Shown: positions 29,625 to 43,480 of the stretch, piece by piece
Layout: the number at the start of each line of letters is the position of its first letter
Numbering within the stretch: the stretch's first letter is position 1
Source: Apiotrichum sp. Y4204
Lineage: Eukaryota; Basidiomycota; Tremellomycetes; Trichosporonales; Trichosporonaceae
Assembly: GCA_025531455.1 (NCBI GenBank)
Contig: JAMYHL010000005.1
Coordinates: 806,001 to 870,000, forward strand
Length of the DNA stretch: 64,000 bases
Direction: 5' to 3'
Notes under the pieces: generated by a model
Told to the model about the DNA's origin: nothing
Databases searched by the model: none
What the model saw: the letters and a program-made list of their open reading frames with translations, nothing else
Made by a program: the position numbers and the translations under genes

Positions 29625-32600
29625 TGTGCTAGACGTTGTGGGTAGAGGTTTGTGTGGATATCAAAAAGTCGAGAGGGGAGCGCCGTGCTGCTGTGTACAG
29701 TAGACAGTAGCGAGGGTGTGCTGGAGCGAGGAGCGAAGAGTGTTGTGGATGAGACAAAAGAAGTTTGGAATAGAGTGGAACTGGAGAGACGGAACAGTGA
29801 AAAAGGTGGAGTGGAGTGGAGTGAGTAGCAGTAGTGAGTACCCACCCACCCTCATTCATTCCCCAACCCGCTGCTTCCCATTGTGGACTACTAGTCATAG
29901 TCTGTTCCCGGCTGCAACCGTCCCTGCTTCTTGCTCAGATGCCGCTCTCAGCTGCTGGTGGCCCTAGCTGGTCTCTCGCTGGTGCCGCCATTTTGTCCAT
30001 GTCCAGCTGCCCACAGAGATGTCATCATCATCATAAGGGACCACAATGCGGGAAGTGTGCAGCCCAGCCCAGCCCAGCCCAGCCAAAGCCCACTCCGGCA
30101 GCTCCGGCCCGCCGCCCCTCGAGCCCTCGAGCCCTCGAGCCCCTCCAAGTCCCACCCCACATGCACAAGAGGCCGAGTGGGTTCGAGGGTTCGCCGCACC
30201 TCGGCGTTCAACCGCCGAGCTCCGAACCGGATACCGCCATCAGCATCGACTACCAAAAATAGTGCAGCCCATTCCATATCTGCCAGCCAGGATTAACAGA
30301 AGCATGCATGTCCTGGTGCCAGTCGTACAGTCGTGCCAGTTTTGGCACCCCGCACATCATGTTCCTCAGATTTTCATTCCCTCCCTCTGTGCTCCATGTT
30401 CTTCAGTCCAAAATTGACAGATGCTCATCACGCGGCCCGGCGCGCAGCGCGCAGCACACCCACGCGCGGACATCTGATCGGCAGACGCGATCACCGCGAA
30501 CTCATCAGTGCCTCGGACTAAATTAATCACACCCGCGCGGCGCCGCGCGCGCGTGGCGGGGCGCGGAGCAGCGGAGCACCCTGCAGCGGAGTTGGGGACA
30601 GCTGAGGGCGGGGGTTTGTGCGGATGTGCGTGCAATGTGCTTTCGGACTAGGACGCACTTCGCGCCTCGTGGTGATGTGCGGCGTGAGCTCGTGAGCGCG
30701 TGCGCGCGTGAGCCTCCAGCGTTGCACGTTACGGGTTGCAAGGTCTTCTCGAAAACCTACGATCGTGCTATTACCGGACACTGCGCGCTTCCCGTGCGTG
30801 CGAGCTCACAGATGCTCAGAAGCTCGCGGCCTCAATGCCTCGAGGCCGAAGAGTGCGCCGACGCCGATCAGGGTCCTGAGATCCATATCCTCCATGCAGG
30901 CCAGAAACCCTTGCATAGCCGAGGTGCGGAGGTGCGGAGATGCGGAGATGCCAAGTTGGTACGATGGTCGATTGGGTGTGGATGCCGAGGCCGAGCCAAG
31001 AGCTTCCAAGCCTCCAAGCTTCTGAGAGCCAGGTGGCCCCGATCCGGGTCCTCGGGGACAGGAGCTGTGACTGCGCATCTGCGGGTCGCGGCCTCGAGCT
31101 CCAGCATCCAGCATGCAGCGGTCTGCAGCAGCTCGGCAGGGGCATTCTCATGGTCTGCGCTACGGCCTGCGGCCTGCACTACACTCCGCGTCTCCGAATC
31201 CGAGACAAGCCGCGCCGCGATGCCAAGGATCTCGATTGTCTCGGGACTGGGAGATGTGCATCGGATGCTGCGCACTGCCTCTCCCGCACCTTGGAGGGTC
31301 AAGGCAATCAGATAGAATCTAGAATTTCGACTTGGTAGGTGACTGCCAGATCTCCAGGGCTGTGGCTCGGTGCTCGCTTCTGATCACTCTGGAGCTCTGG
31401 ACGAGGTGGGCCGCATGGGACGCTGCTGCGCAGATCAAGACGCAATGCACAACACAAAATAGTCCACACGACGTAGATACGCAATGCATGCAACGCAAAC
31501 AGATGTCCACATGTCCAGTGCACATGCTCAAGGTGCAGAACAAGCAGACCGTGCACTGCTCAAAGCCGCATGCTGCGCGGCGGCGCGGCGGGCCAGCTCA
31601 CCAGCTCACCAGCGCTGGCATCTCGGTCATCTGCGAACTGCAAGATCGCATGTGCGCAGGAGATCATGAGAAGCTTGGCGCTCCACATGCCCAGCATGCC
31701 CGCGGCCCACGCCACGCCGAGCCGGCGGCATAAACGAGCCAAGAAGCACCAGCCTGCCGTCAGCTGCTATCAGCTGCGCGCTGCGAGGCACGGATGGACA
31801 GGTACTGGTTCCCTTTCCGGGCCGGGCCGGGCGAGGCGACGTCGCCCAGTCTCGGATTCTGGACCGCGGTGGAGGGGGTGGACGCCAGGCAGACATGACT
31901 GCAACCATGAGCCAACGCGGCCAGCACACCTCCGTACGCGCCCGTACGGCCTCCGTCCTGCCCCTGCACCTCGGATGCGGCGTGCAGTACGCAAACTCGC
32001 AGTACAATAACCTCAAGTACCTCAAGTCTCGTGTTGGCACTCGACTAATTTTGAAACGAATCTCATCGGCACACCGGTACACCCGGCAGGCCGGGCAGGC
32101 CCCCGCCCTCGTGCCGCGTTTCATGTCGGGGACCCGAAACGCTGACAACCCGGGTCGGAGATCGTGGGCGGGCTGGACTCTTCTTGTACTAGAGTTCCGG
32201 AGTGAAGAAGAGCATGCAGACATTGTTGAGAGATGACAGATTACCGGGGTGTTCAGCTTCAGACGAGCATTGAATATAGCGAGCGTCTATGGTTCTGCAG
32301 ATGTGCTGTGATCTTAAGTTCAACTGTTCTATGACGCTCCCTGGCATGTCCCTAAGCAGACAACAGGCAACGAGCGACGAGACACATTTCTACATCGCCC
32401 ATCGCGTCGTTTGTGGTCCATGCGGAAGCCACAGCCCTGGGTTCCGTAGCGGAGGCGCAGTGGCGCCAGGAGTAGATGTGAACAAGACTGCGGCGGATCG
32501 CGTCGCACGTTGCAGACGCACTCGCTGTGCGCTGTGCAGTTGCTGTGCACTTTGGATCGCGTCGCAGTCGCGTTGGCCGGCAACGCATGGTGCTTAATTG

Positions 32601-35600
32601 ACAGTTATACGTCTGCCCTATTCATGTCGAGCTGTCGATCTTGAGCTCTTGGGCTTGATCTTGTTCTCATGTTCTGCAGGCTGCAGGACCAGTTCCGACA
32701 GTCCCCTAATCTGCACCAGATATTAAGACCCATGAATCCTGTCACAATCCACGAACCAGCGAAGCATCAAACCGCGGGCGAATATCGTGTTGGAATGTTG
32801 GAATCGTTGGGGTTCTCGTTGGGCAGTGGCGCAGTACCGGGAATGAATCAGAGAAACACGACTACATAAACAATCCGCACTACGCGTCCTTGCTGTCCAG
32901 TTAGCTCCCATTGTGCCTCTCTGCGAGCTGCGATTGTTGGGGACCGTGCGCTGCTAGTGGCTAGTGACGGGCACTGTAGACATCGTGAATTGTGGTCATT
33001 GACGATCATGGATCTGCCCCGAGTGATTGGATTATTGAGGATCATTGGGGGATCATTAGGAATCATCGGCCATTGCGGATCAGATCATCCCATTGTCAGG
33101 GGAGGACGCGTCGAAGGGGGGTCGAGGGTCGAGGCGCCAAGGGCAAAGGTATTCATCGACGCGTCAAACGACTCAGATTAGGTCGGTACTAGCGCGCACA
33201 GCGTTGCACCGCTCCGTTTGGTACTAGTCTTTAGTTTGAATACCACCATCTTCTGGCGCCGACGTCGCGGGTTATGGAAATCGCAGACGAATCTAACCCG
33301 ACACAGACTGGAGAGAATCCAACACAACCCGACGCGTCGGTCGCGTAGCAGCGTATCCATCCCGCCCCGATTTTTTAAAGCAATATAGCACTACACCGAC
33401 CGTGACAGTGCAGCAATCGACCCAATCATACGACAAGTGTAACGCGCTATATGGGGGTAACGACGCGCGGGAGGACGCGTCGCTCTAATAATGTGCACGG
33501 AAGAGGCGCTGGAAAGAACGGAATACGCTGGCGCGCTGGCGCGCTGGCGTTGCCCCAGCGCCATGCCCCATAGCTAACAGAGTGCAGAGTCTAGCCTCTC
33601 GCATGTCCCGATTCCAAGCTTGCAAGCTTGCAAGCTCAACAGCTGCCCAGCTGTCATTCAGCACCAGAACATCCACCCCAGATTATCTACCCGCTCTTGC
33701 CCCGTCTCGGGTCAGGACCCCTGGTGTTCGGCGGGGCGTAACCGCGTTTGGGATGAGGATCAGAGGCAGGCAGAACACGTTTACGGGGATATTCTATCGC
33801 TTATATCGCAGAGGCAACAGAGGCCAAAGCAGAGCGCGAGAGGATATACGATATGCCACCTCCCTCCCGCATGCTTCAGATATTTTAGATCCAGCGATTC
33901 TACAATGCTGCTGGTACGTTGGTACGCGGTGCGACACCCCTTCCTCCCCTACGCCGTTCCGCGTCGCCAACCCCCGACCCCAGGCGTCTCAGACCTAAAC
34001 TGCTCAAACCCAACTCAATTTCTGTCAAGAAAAATCTCCCCGCGCCACGCGCCAGAGGCTGAGGGAGGGTGTGAGTTCCTGTATCTTCATGCAAGGGGAA
34101 GCATCAGCGACAGCGAACGGCGTATCGTTCTTGCACCATTCATCTGCGTATTTTGCTTCACTTCATGTGGTAGCTGGTAGCTTGTAGCTCGTGTGTCGAG
34201 TTCTCCGGGGTACCGGGGTGTATTCTCGGGCTGCGGAGAGTGTCCAGGCCTCAGGCATGAGGGAGTTAATCGAAAGGAGATTGGAACGCGGGCATTCTGG
34301 GCGTAGTCTTGTTCAAATACCTTCTCTTGGTTCCCATTAGAAGGGATACAAAGCTTAGATTGCAATCAGATTAGGTGATGGAATTCCTGAAAGACCTCAC
34401 CTCGGGCTTGGGGCCAGCCGCCCAGGGGCGCGAAACAGTCAGGTTCCGGCGTGCCTTGTAGTCCAGTACTTTGGTGTGAAGCCTTGGTAGCTTGGTGAAG
34501 CCTTGGCTCGTCTCCCTTTTTGGCTGCGCTTCCCCCCCTTTCCCCCCTTTTTGATCCGAAGGAGTCTGGAACACGAGTAGACGCACGATTGACCACGATT
34601 GACAGGGGGCCAGGAAGGGGGGGGAGGGAGTGGAGCTCACCGTGTTCTGCAAGCCTGGCTAGCGTGGAGCCTAGCCATCACGCGTCCCCGTTTACCCTTT
34701 TTGATCCCTGTGGTACTGTGGTTCTTGTCAGGTAATGCACGCGTCGACACGGGCAAATAATAGCTACCATACGATTGATTAGGATTCACTGGTGCAGTCT
34801 CTTCGAGCAGCGCGAGCAGCCTGCATCGCATTTGGCCGTCGTTTGGAGCCCCCCTATTAGGATATCTATTACCAGCCTTTGCCTTTCCCCTGTTTGATTA
34901 TTATTACAAAGCATCCCCCCTTTTTTTTCTTGCTCCTGCGTTTTGGGTGGACTGGTCAGCGTCGTAGAGTAATCTCTGATATCCTGCGTTGGAGTGCATA
35001 CAAGGCAAGATGCACGGTCTTTGGGATATCCTGTCCGCGCTGCTGTCCGGCTTTTTCCCCTGGCTGGCGCACAGTGATTTTCCCTTTTTTCTACCTTGCG
35101 AATCGAAGGATCCCCCCATCAGCTGAACAGCAAGCAAGCGCCTCCTCTGGCGCCTCTCCAGCTCCTTCCCCGGCTTCTCTTCACCCTTGTCTTGGTCGAC
35201 GCTCCTCTGCTCGTCTGCTCTCTTTTGCGACTCCTCGTCCGTCTCATATTCAATCCATTCCATCCCGCTCGCTCGCTCGCTGTCCGCTTTCTAATCCCAT
35301 CCTATCCGCATTTACAGACTGCTAATCCTCCGGTCTCCGGCCTTTCCCTCCTGTCGCGTCGGTAATTACAGCAGAATCTCATCCATCACATCTTCTCCCC
35401 CACCACTTCTCCTCTGCTCGCCACTATTCCCCCCTCCCCCCATTTCTCTCGGATCTTGGACGGCTCAACGAATCCTCACACACACGCCAGTTTAACGTTT
35501 CTTTGACGCGCCGCCTTTGTCCGTGTTTCTCTGGATCTCTGGCCTGTCTCCTTGTCTCTAAGCTCTTTAGGGTCCTGGGGCACGACACCACATTCCTCAC

Positions 35601-36712
35601 TACAACTCATAGGTACTAGGTTCCCCCTCCCTTTCCATCCCCCTCCATCCCCCAGCCAGCCACGACTACGCGACGACACGAACTCTCCTGCTCCATTTCC
35701 CTCTTTCCCTTTGCCCTTTGTGCGCCTCCCTCCACTTGGCTCTCCTTGCTTCCTTGTTCCCCCTCTCTCTCTCTCACTCTCTCTTCCATCTTTCTCCGTC
35801 ACCACAACAACACACACGCCGTCGTCTGAGCATCGCCATCAATTCTATCCGCGCATCGCGAAGCAGACACTAGTCCCCACCACTCTGCGCATTCCAACGC
35901 GTGCACGCCAGTGGACACCACCACACGGGCCTTGATCACTCCCTCTCACTGCAACTGCTACCTTTTTTTTTTTTTGGACACCAGCATACTGTACTGGCCC
36001 CCCACGCGTGGAGCCGCCCACCCACACCCTGCTCGGCGCCTCTCCGGTTCCCCGGTCCCTCGGTCCCCACTTGCCTGTCTTGCCTCCGATCCTCTGTGCC
36101 CGACGCCTCCGAAGGCGTCCAAGTGTCAGAGCGCACGCAAAACAGCAAAAACACAGTCATTGACACAGGGAGATCTCTCCACTACTGTATCACTGTGCCT
36201 CTGGCTGTCGTGCCCCGGTTTCGCGGTCGTCTCCACTCGCGCGCCCGCTCAACCCTTCGCTGTGGGTCCCCCTCTTCTCGCATTATACTCTCTCCTCGCG
36301 ACGCCTTGCTCGACATCTCGACACCCACACCTTGACTTTTTCCCTCACTTCCCCCCCCTCCAGGTGGCCCTCACCCTCACCCACGCACATCAACACCCAC
36401 GCCCACACCCCCACACGCCCTTTATTCATCTCCACACCACCCACAACACGCTCACTCTCATCTCATCGTCCCGACCGTGTTTGTTTCCCCTCCGCCGCCA
36501 TCGCGTCTCTGGCTACGCGCCGCATCACACGCACCGGTGCACGACCCCCTGTCGCACTAACACGCGGATGGTTGGCTGGGTCGTCTAGCTAACACCCTCC
36601 CTCCTCTCCCTCACCTTGCTCGGCGACAGCATCGCGCTCCCCACACACATTCGAGCTCGACGCCTGTTTCTCTCCATCCTCCCCCTGTCTCCATCATCCA
36701 TCACACGTTATC
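29625..36712. other. Gene-poor region of about 7 kb
   Basis: I find no supported gene, RNA gene or mobile element. ORFs here are short, overlap in several frames and carry no domain motifs. Local features are GCCCA and CCTCGAGC repeats at about 30060-30145, GGTGCGGA/GATGCGGA repeats at about 30925-30950, several ACGCGT sites between 33105 and 33480, a GATCATT repeat at about 33037-33065, three copies of CGCTGGCG at 33526-33549, and a T-rich, CT-rich tract from about 34,900. The last ~1.8 kb (34,900-36,712) is probably promoter and a long pyrimidine-rich 5' leader of the RhoGAP gene, with a 13-T run at 35963-35975. Confidence 0.5.
33526..33549 (+). repeat. Three tandem copies of CGCTGGCG
   Basis: Three exact 8-bp copies lie head to tail in noncoding sequence. 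Confidence 0.85.
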
Positions 36713-39700
36713 ATGGCGGCCGTTGATGCTCCCATGACTTCGCCGCCGCTCTCCGACGGCTCTCGCCCGTCCATGTCGCTCAAACGCCAGAGCCTCACCA
36801 ATGGTGGGGGCCTCGCGGCGCCACTAGCCGACGCCGACGCCATGTCTGTAAACTCCATGGTCGACGTTGAGGCTCGCTGCGGAGGCTGCCGCAAGCTTAT
36901 TGACCAGGAGAACGGCGGCATCGTCGTCCAGTTTGGGTACGTGGAATGGCCACAACACCACGGTGCACCTACGTGTTGTAGCCGCCTGGTGGTTGGAGGT
37001 GAAACCATTGGGGGACCGAGCGCTGACACATTGTCACAGAACTTCATACTGGCACGTCGATTGTTTTCGCTGCGCAAAGTGCCAACAGCAGGTCTCTGCA
37101 GACACCAATCTCTTGCTGCTCAGCGATGGGAGCCCCGTTTGCGGGAACTGCTCGTACCAGGTGAGGAAGCCCAACATTTTTTGTGTCTGACGACAGTGCT
37201 TTGTTTGCAAGCAGTCAATCACTGAAGAGGCGATCATGACCGGCGACGAGTCGTACCATGCGCACTGCTTTACCTGTCGCACATGCAAACGCAGGATAGA
37301 AGAGCTGGTGTTTGCGAAGACGACACAGGGGATCTACTGTATGGTATGTTTAGAAACGGCACTTCACTCCTGACGCACAGTCCTGTCACAATGAACGTGT
37401 AGCGAGGAGCAGGCGACACGCAGAGGCGAAACGCCAACGCGCAGCGCGCAAGGAGCGCGAACGCGAAGAGGCCGAGGCCAGGAAGCGCGAGGGCTCTGGG
37501 ACCTTGTCCCACAGCACAACATCCACATCGCTCAACGTGTTGTCAAACTTCACCAAGAGCCCAACCGACTCGTCCCCTGCCAATTCGCCGGTCTCCATCA
37601 AAGGCCCCGACAGGAAATCGTCCCTTCCGCCACTGTCGCCGCATCAACAACAGTCGCCACGCAATACGCCAGAACACCGGCCCCGAGAGCTCAGCGTCGA
37701 TCGTTCCATGGGCGCAAGCAGTCCCACTGCCCGCGCCCCTTCACCATCGACCAGCCGCATGGGTACGTCTATCAACGATCGCAGCATGCCGTCGTCGCCC
37801 GCGTTGGATGGCCCCTCATTAGATGTGTCGACGTCGACGCGTGCCACTTTATCGCCATCACCACGGCCGCAGAGCCCATTGAGTGGACCGAGTGTCAGCT
37901 CTGTGCCCCTGCAGGCGTCCCCGTCAGTACCCAATCTTATGTCGCCGTCACCACGGAACGACACGCCTCGTACAGGCGGTTCCCCTGCCCTTGGGGTCCC
38001 CAGCACGCGGTCCGAGAGACGGCGCTCCATCAACCCTGGCCTCATGTTCAACATGGATGCGCAAAACGCCACATTTGCCGCCGAACCCAGGGCCCCATCT
38101 CCACTCCGTGGCTCGGACGTTCCCAACTCCACAACGCCTACTCTGGGATCGACGACTCCCGGAGCCGCTACCCCAGCCCCTGGGGAATCAAAGGACGCGT
38201 CTCTGTCCGTTCCCAAACAGCCCTCGGCGCCTCAGACACCGCAGATCAGGAGCCGTTCCACAACACCTGTGGGAGACGAGAGAGGAAAGGAACGGAAAGC
38301 GTCTGCGTCCGCGATCCCAACCCCGGAGCTGTCTGCAGAGAAGGGTGCGGAGGGAGAGCCGGGAACGATGCCGCGTATCGATGCCCCCAACCTTCCCACC
38401 ATGTCCTTCTCTCTCTCCGACCCAGACTTTGCCATGCTGCTGAAGTCGCCAGGCCAGGCCCAGACCGCCAAGCTGCCAACGGCCAACGCACAGGAAGTGG
38501 AGGTGCCTCGACCCAATGGCAACGATGTGTCGCCGAATCACCTGTCACCCAAGGACGGCAGTGGCCTCCCCCCAGCTGGTACTCTCCGCCGGCGCGGTTC
38601 GGTCGACTCGTTCATCTCTGTTCGTCTAGCGCCGGACTCTGCCTTCTCCCTTCTCAAAGAGTGTATGGCGGAGACCAAGGGCGACAAGGTTCCTGTCGAC
38701 CGGGAGATTCTCAACGACCTGGTGCGCGAGTACCAGAGCCTCCGCGATGCGGCTCTGACGCTGAAAACCAAATACACGGGTGCAAAGGTGGGTGCCACAA
38801 TGATGCTCAAGCTAATATCGCAGCGGTCAAGCCAGCAGTACAGCGAGGGACTTACGATCGCCGGCGAGGAGTATGACAAGGAGGTGGCGGCGCGGCGAGA
38901 TCTGGAGGCTGAGAACATCCGTCTGCGCGCCCAGGTGCACAGCCAGACTGCGCGTCTGTCGGTCATTTCGAGTGACGAACGCCGGGCAGAGAACATGCGT
39001 CGCCGGTCTCAAGACCTGGCGAGCAGCTTGTCCACCCTGGAGCGCGATATCTCGCGTCTGCGTGCCCAGCGTGACATTTCGCTCGCTGAGATGGAGGAGC
39101 TGCAGACGAAGAGCGTCTCTGGCAATGCAGAGGAGACGACCTCCAAGCTGAGTCGTTCGCTCACACGCCGCCTCGACACCATCAAGGAGCAGTACAAGGA
39201 CGAGCTTGGGCCGCTGTCGGCACAGCGTGAGGTTCTGCAGCGCGAGATCAACGACCTGCGCGACATGCGCGAGCACTTCCTCGAGGAATCCACATCTCTT
39301 GCGGCCAAGAACGAGGAGATTGCCGAGCTCAACACGCAGCTTTCCCGCCAGATGGAGGTGATGCAGGACGCGCTGGCGCGCCGCTCCCCCGTCTACACTA
39401 CTGCGCTCAAGACTGGCCCGCCGCCTCCTGGGCAACCTCGACTCCCCTCACACAGCTCCCACCCCTCGGGCAGCCCGTCCATGTCGTCCCTCGCTACAGC
39501 TCTTCAGGACGTTCCAGAAGAGACGGCAGCAACGGTCCGCGTCGTCAAGGTTTCCAAGCCCGAAATGGAGGCCGCACCCGCTCGCCGTTTCAAGTGGATG
39601 GGCGGCAAGTCGACACCCAAGACTCCAGAAGTGTCCAATCCCAAGCCGCTGGACGGCGGGCGCGACCGCAAGTTCCGGCCGTCGACCGAGATGGGTATGC

Positions 39701-40559
39701 GCGACCATCATTTCCAGCAGCACAGCACAATGCGTCTCGGCCGCTGCGAGCTGTGTCAGGACAAGATGTGGGGTCTCCAGGAAGTCAAGTGTGCCTCGTG
39801 CGGCGTCGTCTGCCACTCCAAGTGTGCGGACAAGCTCCCAAAGTCGTGCCCGGGCAAGACGGAGGGCGACGAAGGACCGCTCCCGCCTACAATGTTCGGT
39901 CGCGACCTCACGGAGCAGGCCGCCGCGGATGGCTTGGCAGTGCCCGTTATCGTCACCAAGTGTATTGGTGCGGTCGAGGCAAATGGTATGGAGTACGAGG
40001 GTATCTACCGTAAGACTGGTGGCTCGTCGCAGAGCAAGCAGATTACCCAGCTGTTCGAGAAGGGCCGCTACGACACGTTCGACCTTAACGACGTCGAGGC
40101 GTTCAACGACATCAGCTCGATCACATCGGTGCTCAAGACGTACTTCCGCCAGCTGCCTGACCCGTTGATGACGCATGCCCTGCATGAGAGCTTTGTTGCC
40201 GCAGCGAGTGAGTGCAATCAAGACATGTAGGATGAAATGAGCTAACAACAGACATTCGTGACCCGAACAACAAGAACAAGGCTCTGACTGCACTCCTGAA
40301 GGAGCTGCCGCGACACCACTACGACACGCTCAAGATCCTCATGCTGCATCTGAACCGCGTGACGTCCAAGAGCTCATCCAACCTCATGACTAGCCAGAAC
40401 CTCGGAGTCGTCTTTGGACCCACACTGCTGCGGTCCAAGGACCCCGGACGCGAGTTTGGCGACATGGCCGGCAAGGCGCTCACCGTGCAGTGGATGGTAG
40501 ACCACGCGCCGACCGTGTTCCTCGACGACGAGCGCGAGCCACGCGCGAACGGCGAGTAG
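36713..40559 (+). CDS. LIM-LIM / C1 / RhoGAP signalling protein
   Basis: Five exons: 36713-36936, 37040-37160, 37197-37343, 37381-40207 and 40252-40559; 1208 residues. Two LIM zinc-binding domains occupy about residues 56-170 (CGGC..., YWHVDCFRCAKC, CFVCKQSI, YHAHCFTCRTC). A long Ser/Pro-rich linker follows, then a coiled coil (about 660-820). A C1 domain at about 940-988 (HxFQQHSTMRLGRCELCQDKMWG...CHSKCADKLPKSC) and a C-terminal RhoGAP domain (about 997-1205) complete it. Arg1041 in GIYRKTGG is the expected arginine finger. The LIM-RhoGAP order resembles yeast Rga1/Rga2, which act on Cdc42, but those lack the C1 domain. Cdc42 or Rho1 as target is inferred. Two introns are 36 and 37 bp. The long upstream leader suggests complex regulation. 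Confidence 0.92.
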
Positions 40560-41431
40560 ATTTAGAGCTAGCTTCAACCGCACACAAATACATCTTCGTC
40601 CCTTGGTATTCCTCATCCCCGAATGGCCTTGTGCGCTGGCACGCTGGCGTGTATCGTTCCCGCATTTCCCTCGCCACCCCCATACATGTCTCCTTGCAGT
40701 GCTCCCCGCACTGTCGCTCCTCATCTCCCCCGCCCTGTGTATATTACTCTGTACGCAGAGCCCTCCCCGACATATCTATATTCTACTCTAGTATAGCGCC
40801 GCCCGCGGCCCACCTGTCAACAAACATATGCATGATCTGACGATGGCATCTCGGGGGACTCCGGGGTGGGGGGTAAAGATGTCTGAGCGAGTCGGGAGCG
40901 GGAGGAGCAGGAGCACTCAGTAACCGGCTGGTAGCGTTACGATACGCGACGAACGTGGACTTGCAAATGCTCTTCGCGAAGGCCGACGGGCGACATGGCC
41001 ATGAATGTCATCGTGTGCGAGCTGTGCTAGCTCTGTGAGGTGGATCCCTGCGGCCCGTGGTACTCTCACTGTCTGACACTGTAACCCGGAATGTGCGCTG
41101 CAGAGAAGTGTCATATGATCATCGCCCAGCCCTGGTATATTTGGTATGCCGCCGGCAATTTCATGTGCGCTCACTCGTGTCCCTCACTGCGAGACTGCAA
41201 CGGAATACTAGTACTGACGGCTGTTGCTCTCACTCTCAATCTGTTGTCACTGGAGGCAACAAAGTCTACGGCTATCAGAGATATCACTCCGGGACCCGGG
41301 CGGCGAAGTGTAATCATCAGTTTGACACGTTTGTGTGGAACTGATCTTCTGTCCCTCGTCATAACAATTATAAAACCCCATCTTGACCACCAGTCCACTC
41401 CCCACTCCACATTCTTCACGACTCCTCAGCA
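40560..41431. other. Intergenic region, RhoGAP 3' flank and CBR1-like promoter
   Basis: Both neighbours run on the plus strand. The last ~90 bp hold a clear TATA box and a pyrimidine-rich leader before the start at 41432. A hydrophobic ORF segment at about 41195-41280 is not in frame with the next gene and has no splice support. Confidence 0.55.
41369..41375 (+). promoter_or_regulatory. TATA box of the CBR1-like gene
   Basis: TATAAAA lies 57-63 bp upstream of the ATG at 41432, a suitable distance for a short leader. It supports this ATG as the true start. Confidence 0.5.
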
Positions 41432-42885
<1,454 letters not shown>

Positions 42886-43480
42886 ACTGTGCCATAGATT
42901 TAGACCACGACAGCGACTGCCGGGGGATCACAGGCTCTAGACGCACGCTTCGCCGCCCCACCTCGAGTTATCTTTGTGACGACCATGCATGTATGCACGA
43001 CCGAATCCGCCGCAATCTCGTGCGAGCGCAGATTCTGAGGGCGCGGTGAGACTTGACCCCGCGAGAAGCTGGTCATTCCCATAGAACGCGGAGCTCCGAG
43101 ATGAGCGGGACAAAGGAGAGACGATGTCGCACTGCGCGCTCTTCTACCGAGCCCTTGTGCCGTTCAAGACGGCTTGCTATTCCGGACGTGCATCGCTGGG
43201 CCTCGATGCCCGACGCGAGGCAGCGTTGGAGACGTCGGGGATCATGGGAATTTCCTGGGGGCGACAACAAAGTCATGTGCCCTCAGGGCCTGGGATAGAT
43301 AATTAGAGTTTGCCTCCTTTCCTGGAATCAAATTAGCCGGTTCAGAGACCGTACTCTAGCTCTGGAACTGGTGGGCTTCAGGGACCACACACGTGTTGAT
43401 AACAGGCAAGGCATGCTGCTGCCACTCACCCTTGCTCATGCCACCGCACTACATACCCTCATATGCATAACCCCCACTCT
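42886..43480. other. Convergent intergenic region, CBR1-like / SNU66
   Basis: This 595-bp stretch lies between converging 3' ends. I see no ORF, repeat or RNA gene that can be supported. Confidence 0.6.

Noticed and set aside
28218..36712. A centromere or subtelomere
   Set aside because: No telomere repeats, retroelements or long repeat arrays are visible, and normal genes flank the block on both sides. Kept only as a possibility to test.
41091..41431. An upstream exon supplying a membrane anchor to the CBR1-like gene
   Set aside because: A hydrophobic stretch exists near 41195-41280 but it is in another frame, has no donor that joins in phase, and lies upstream of a good TATA box.
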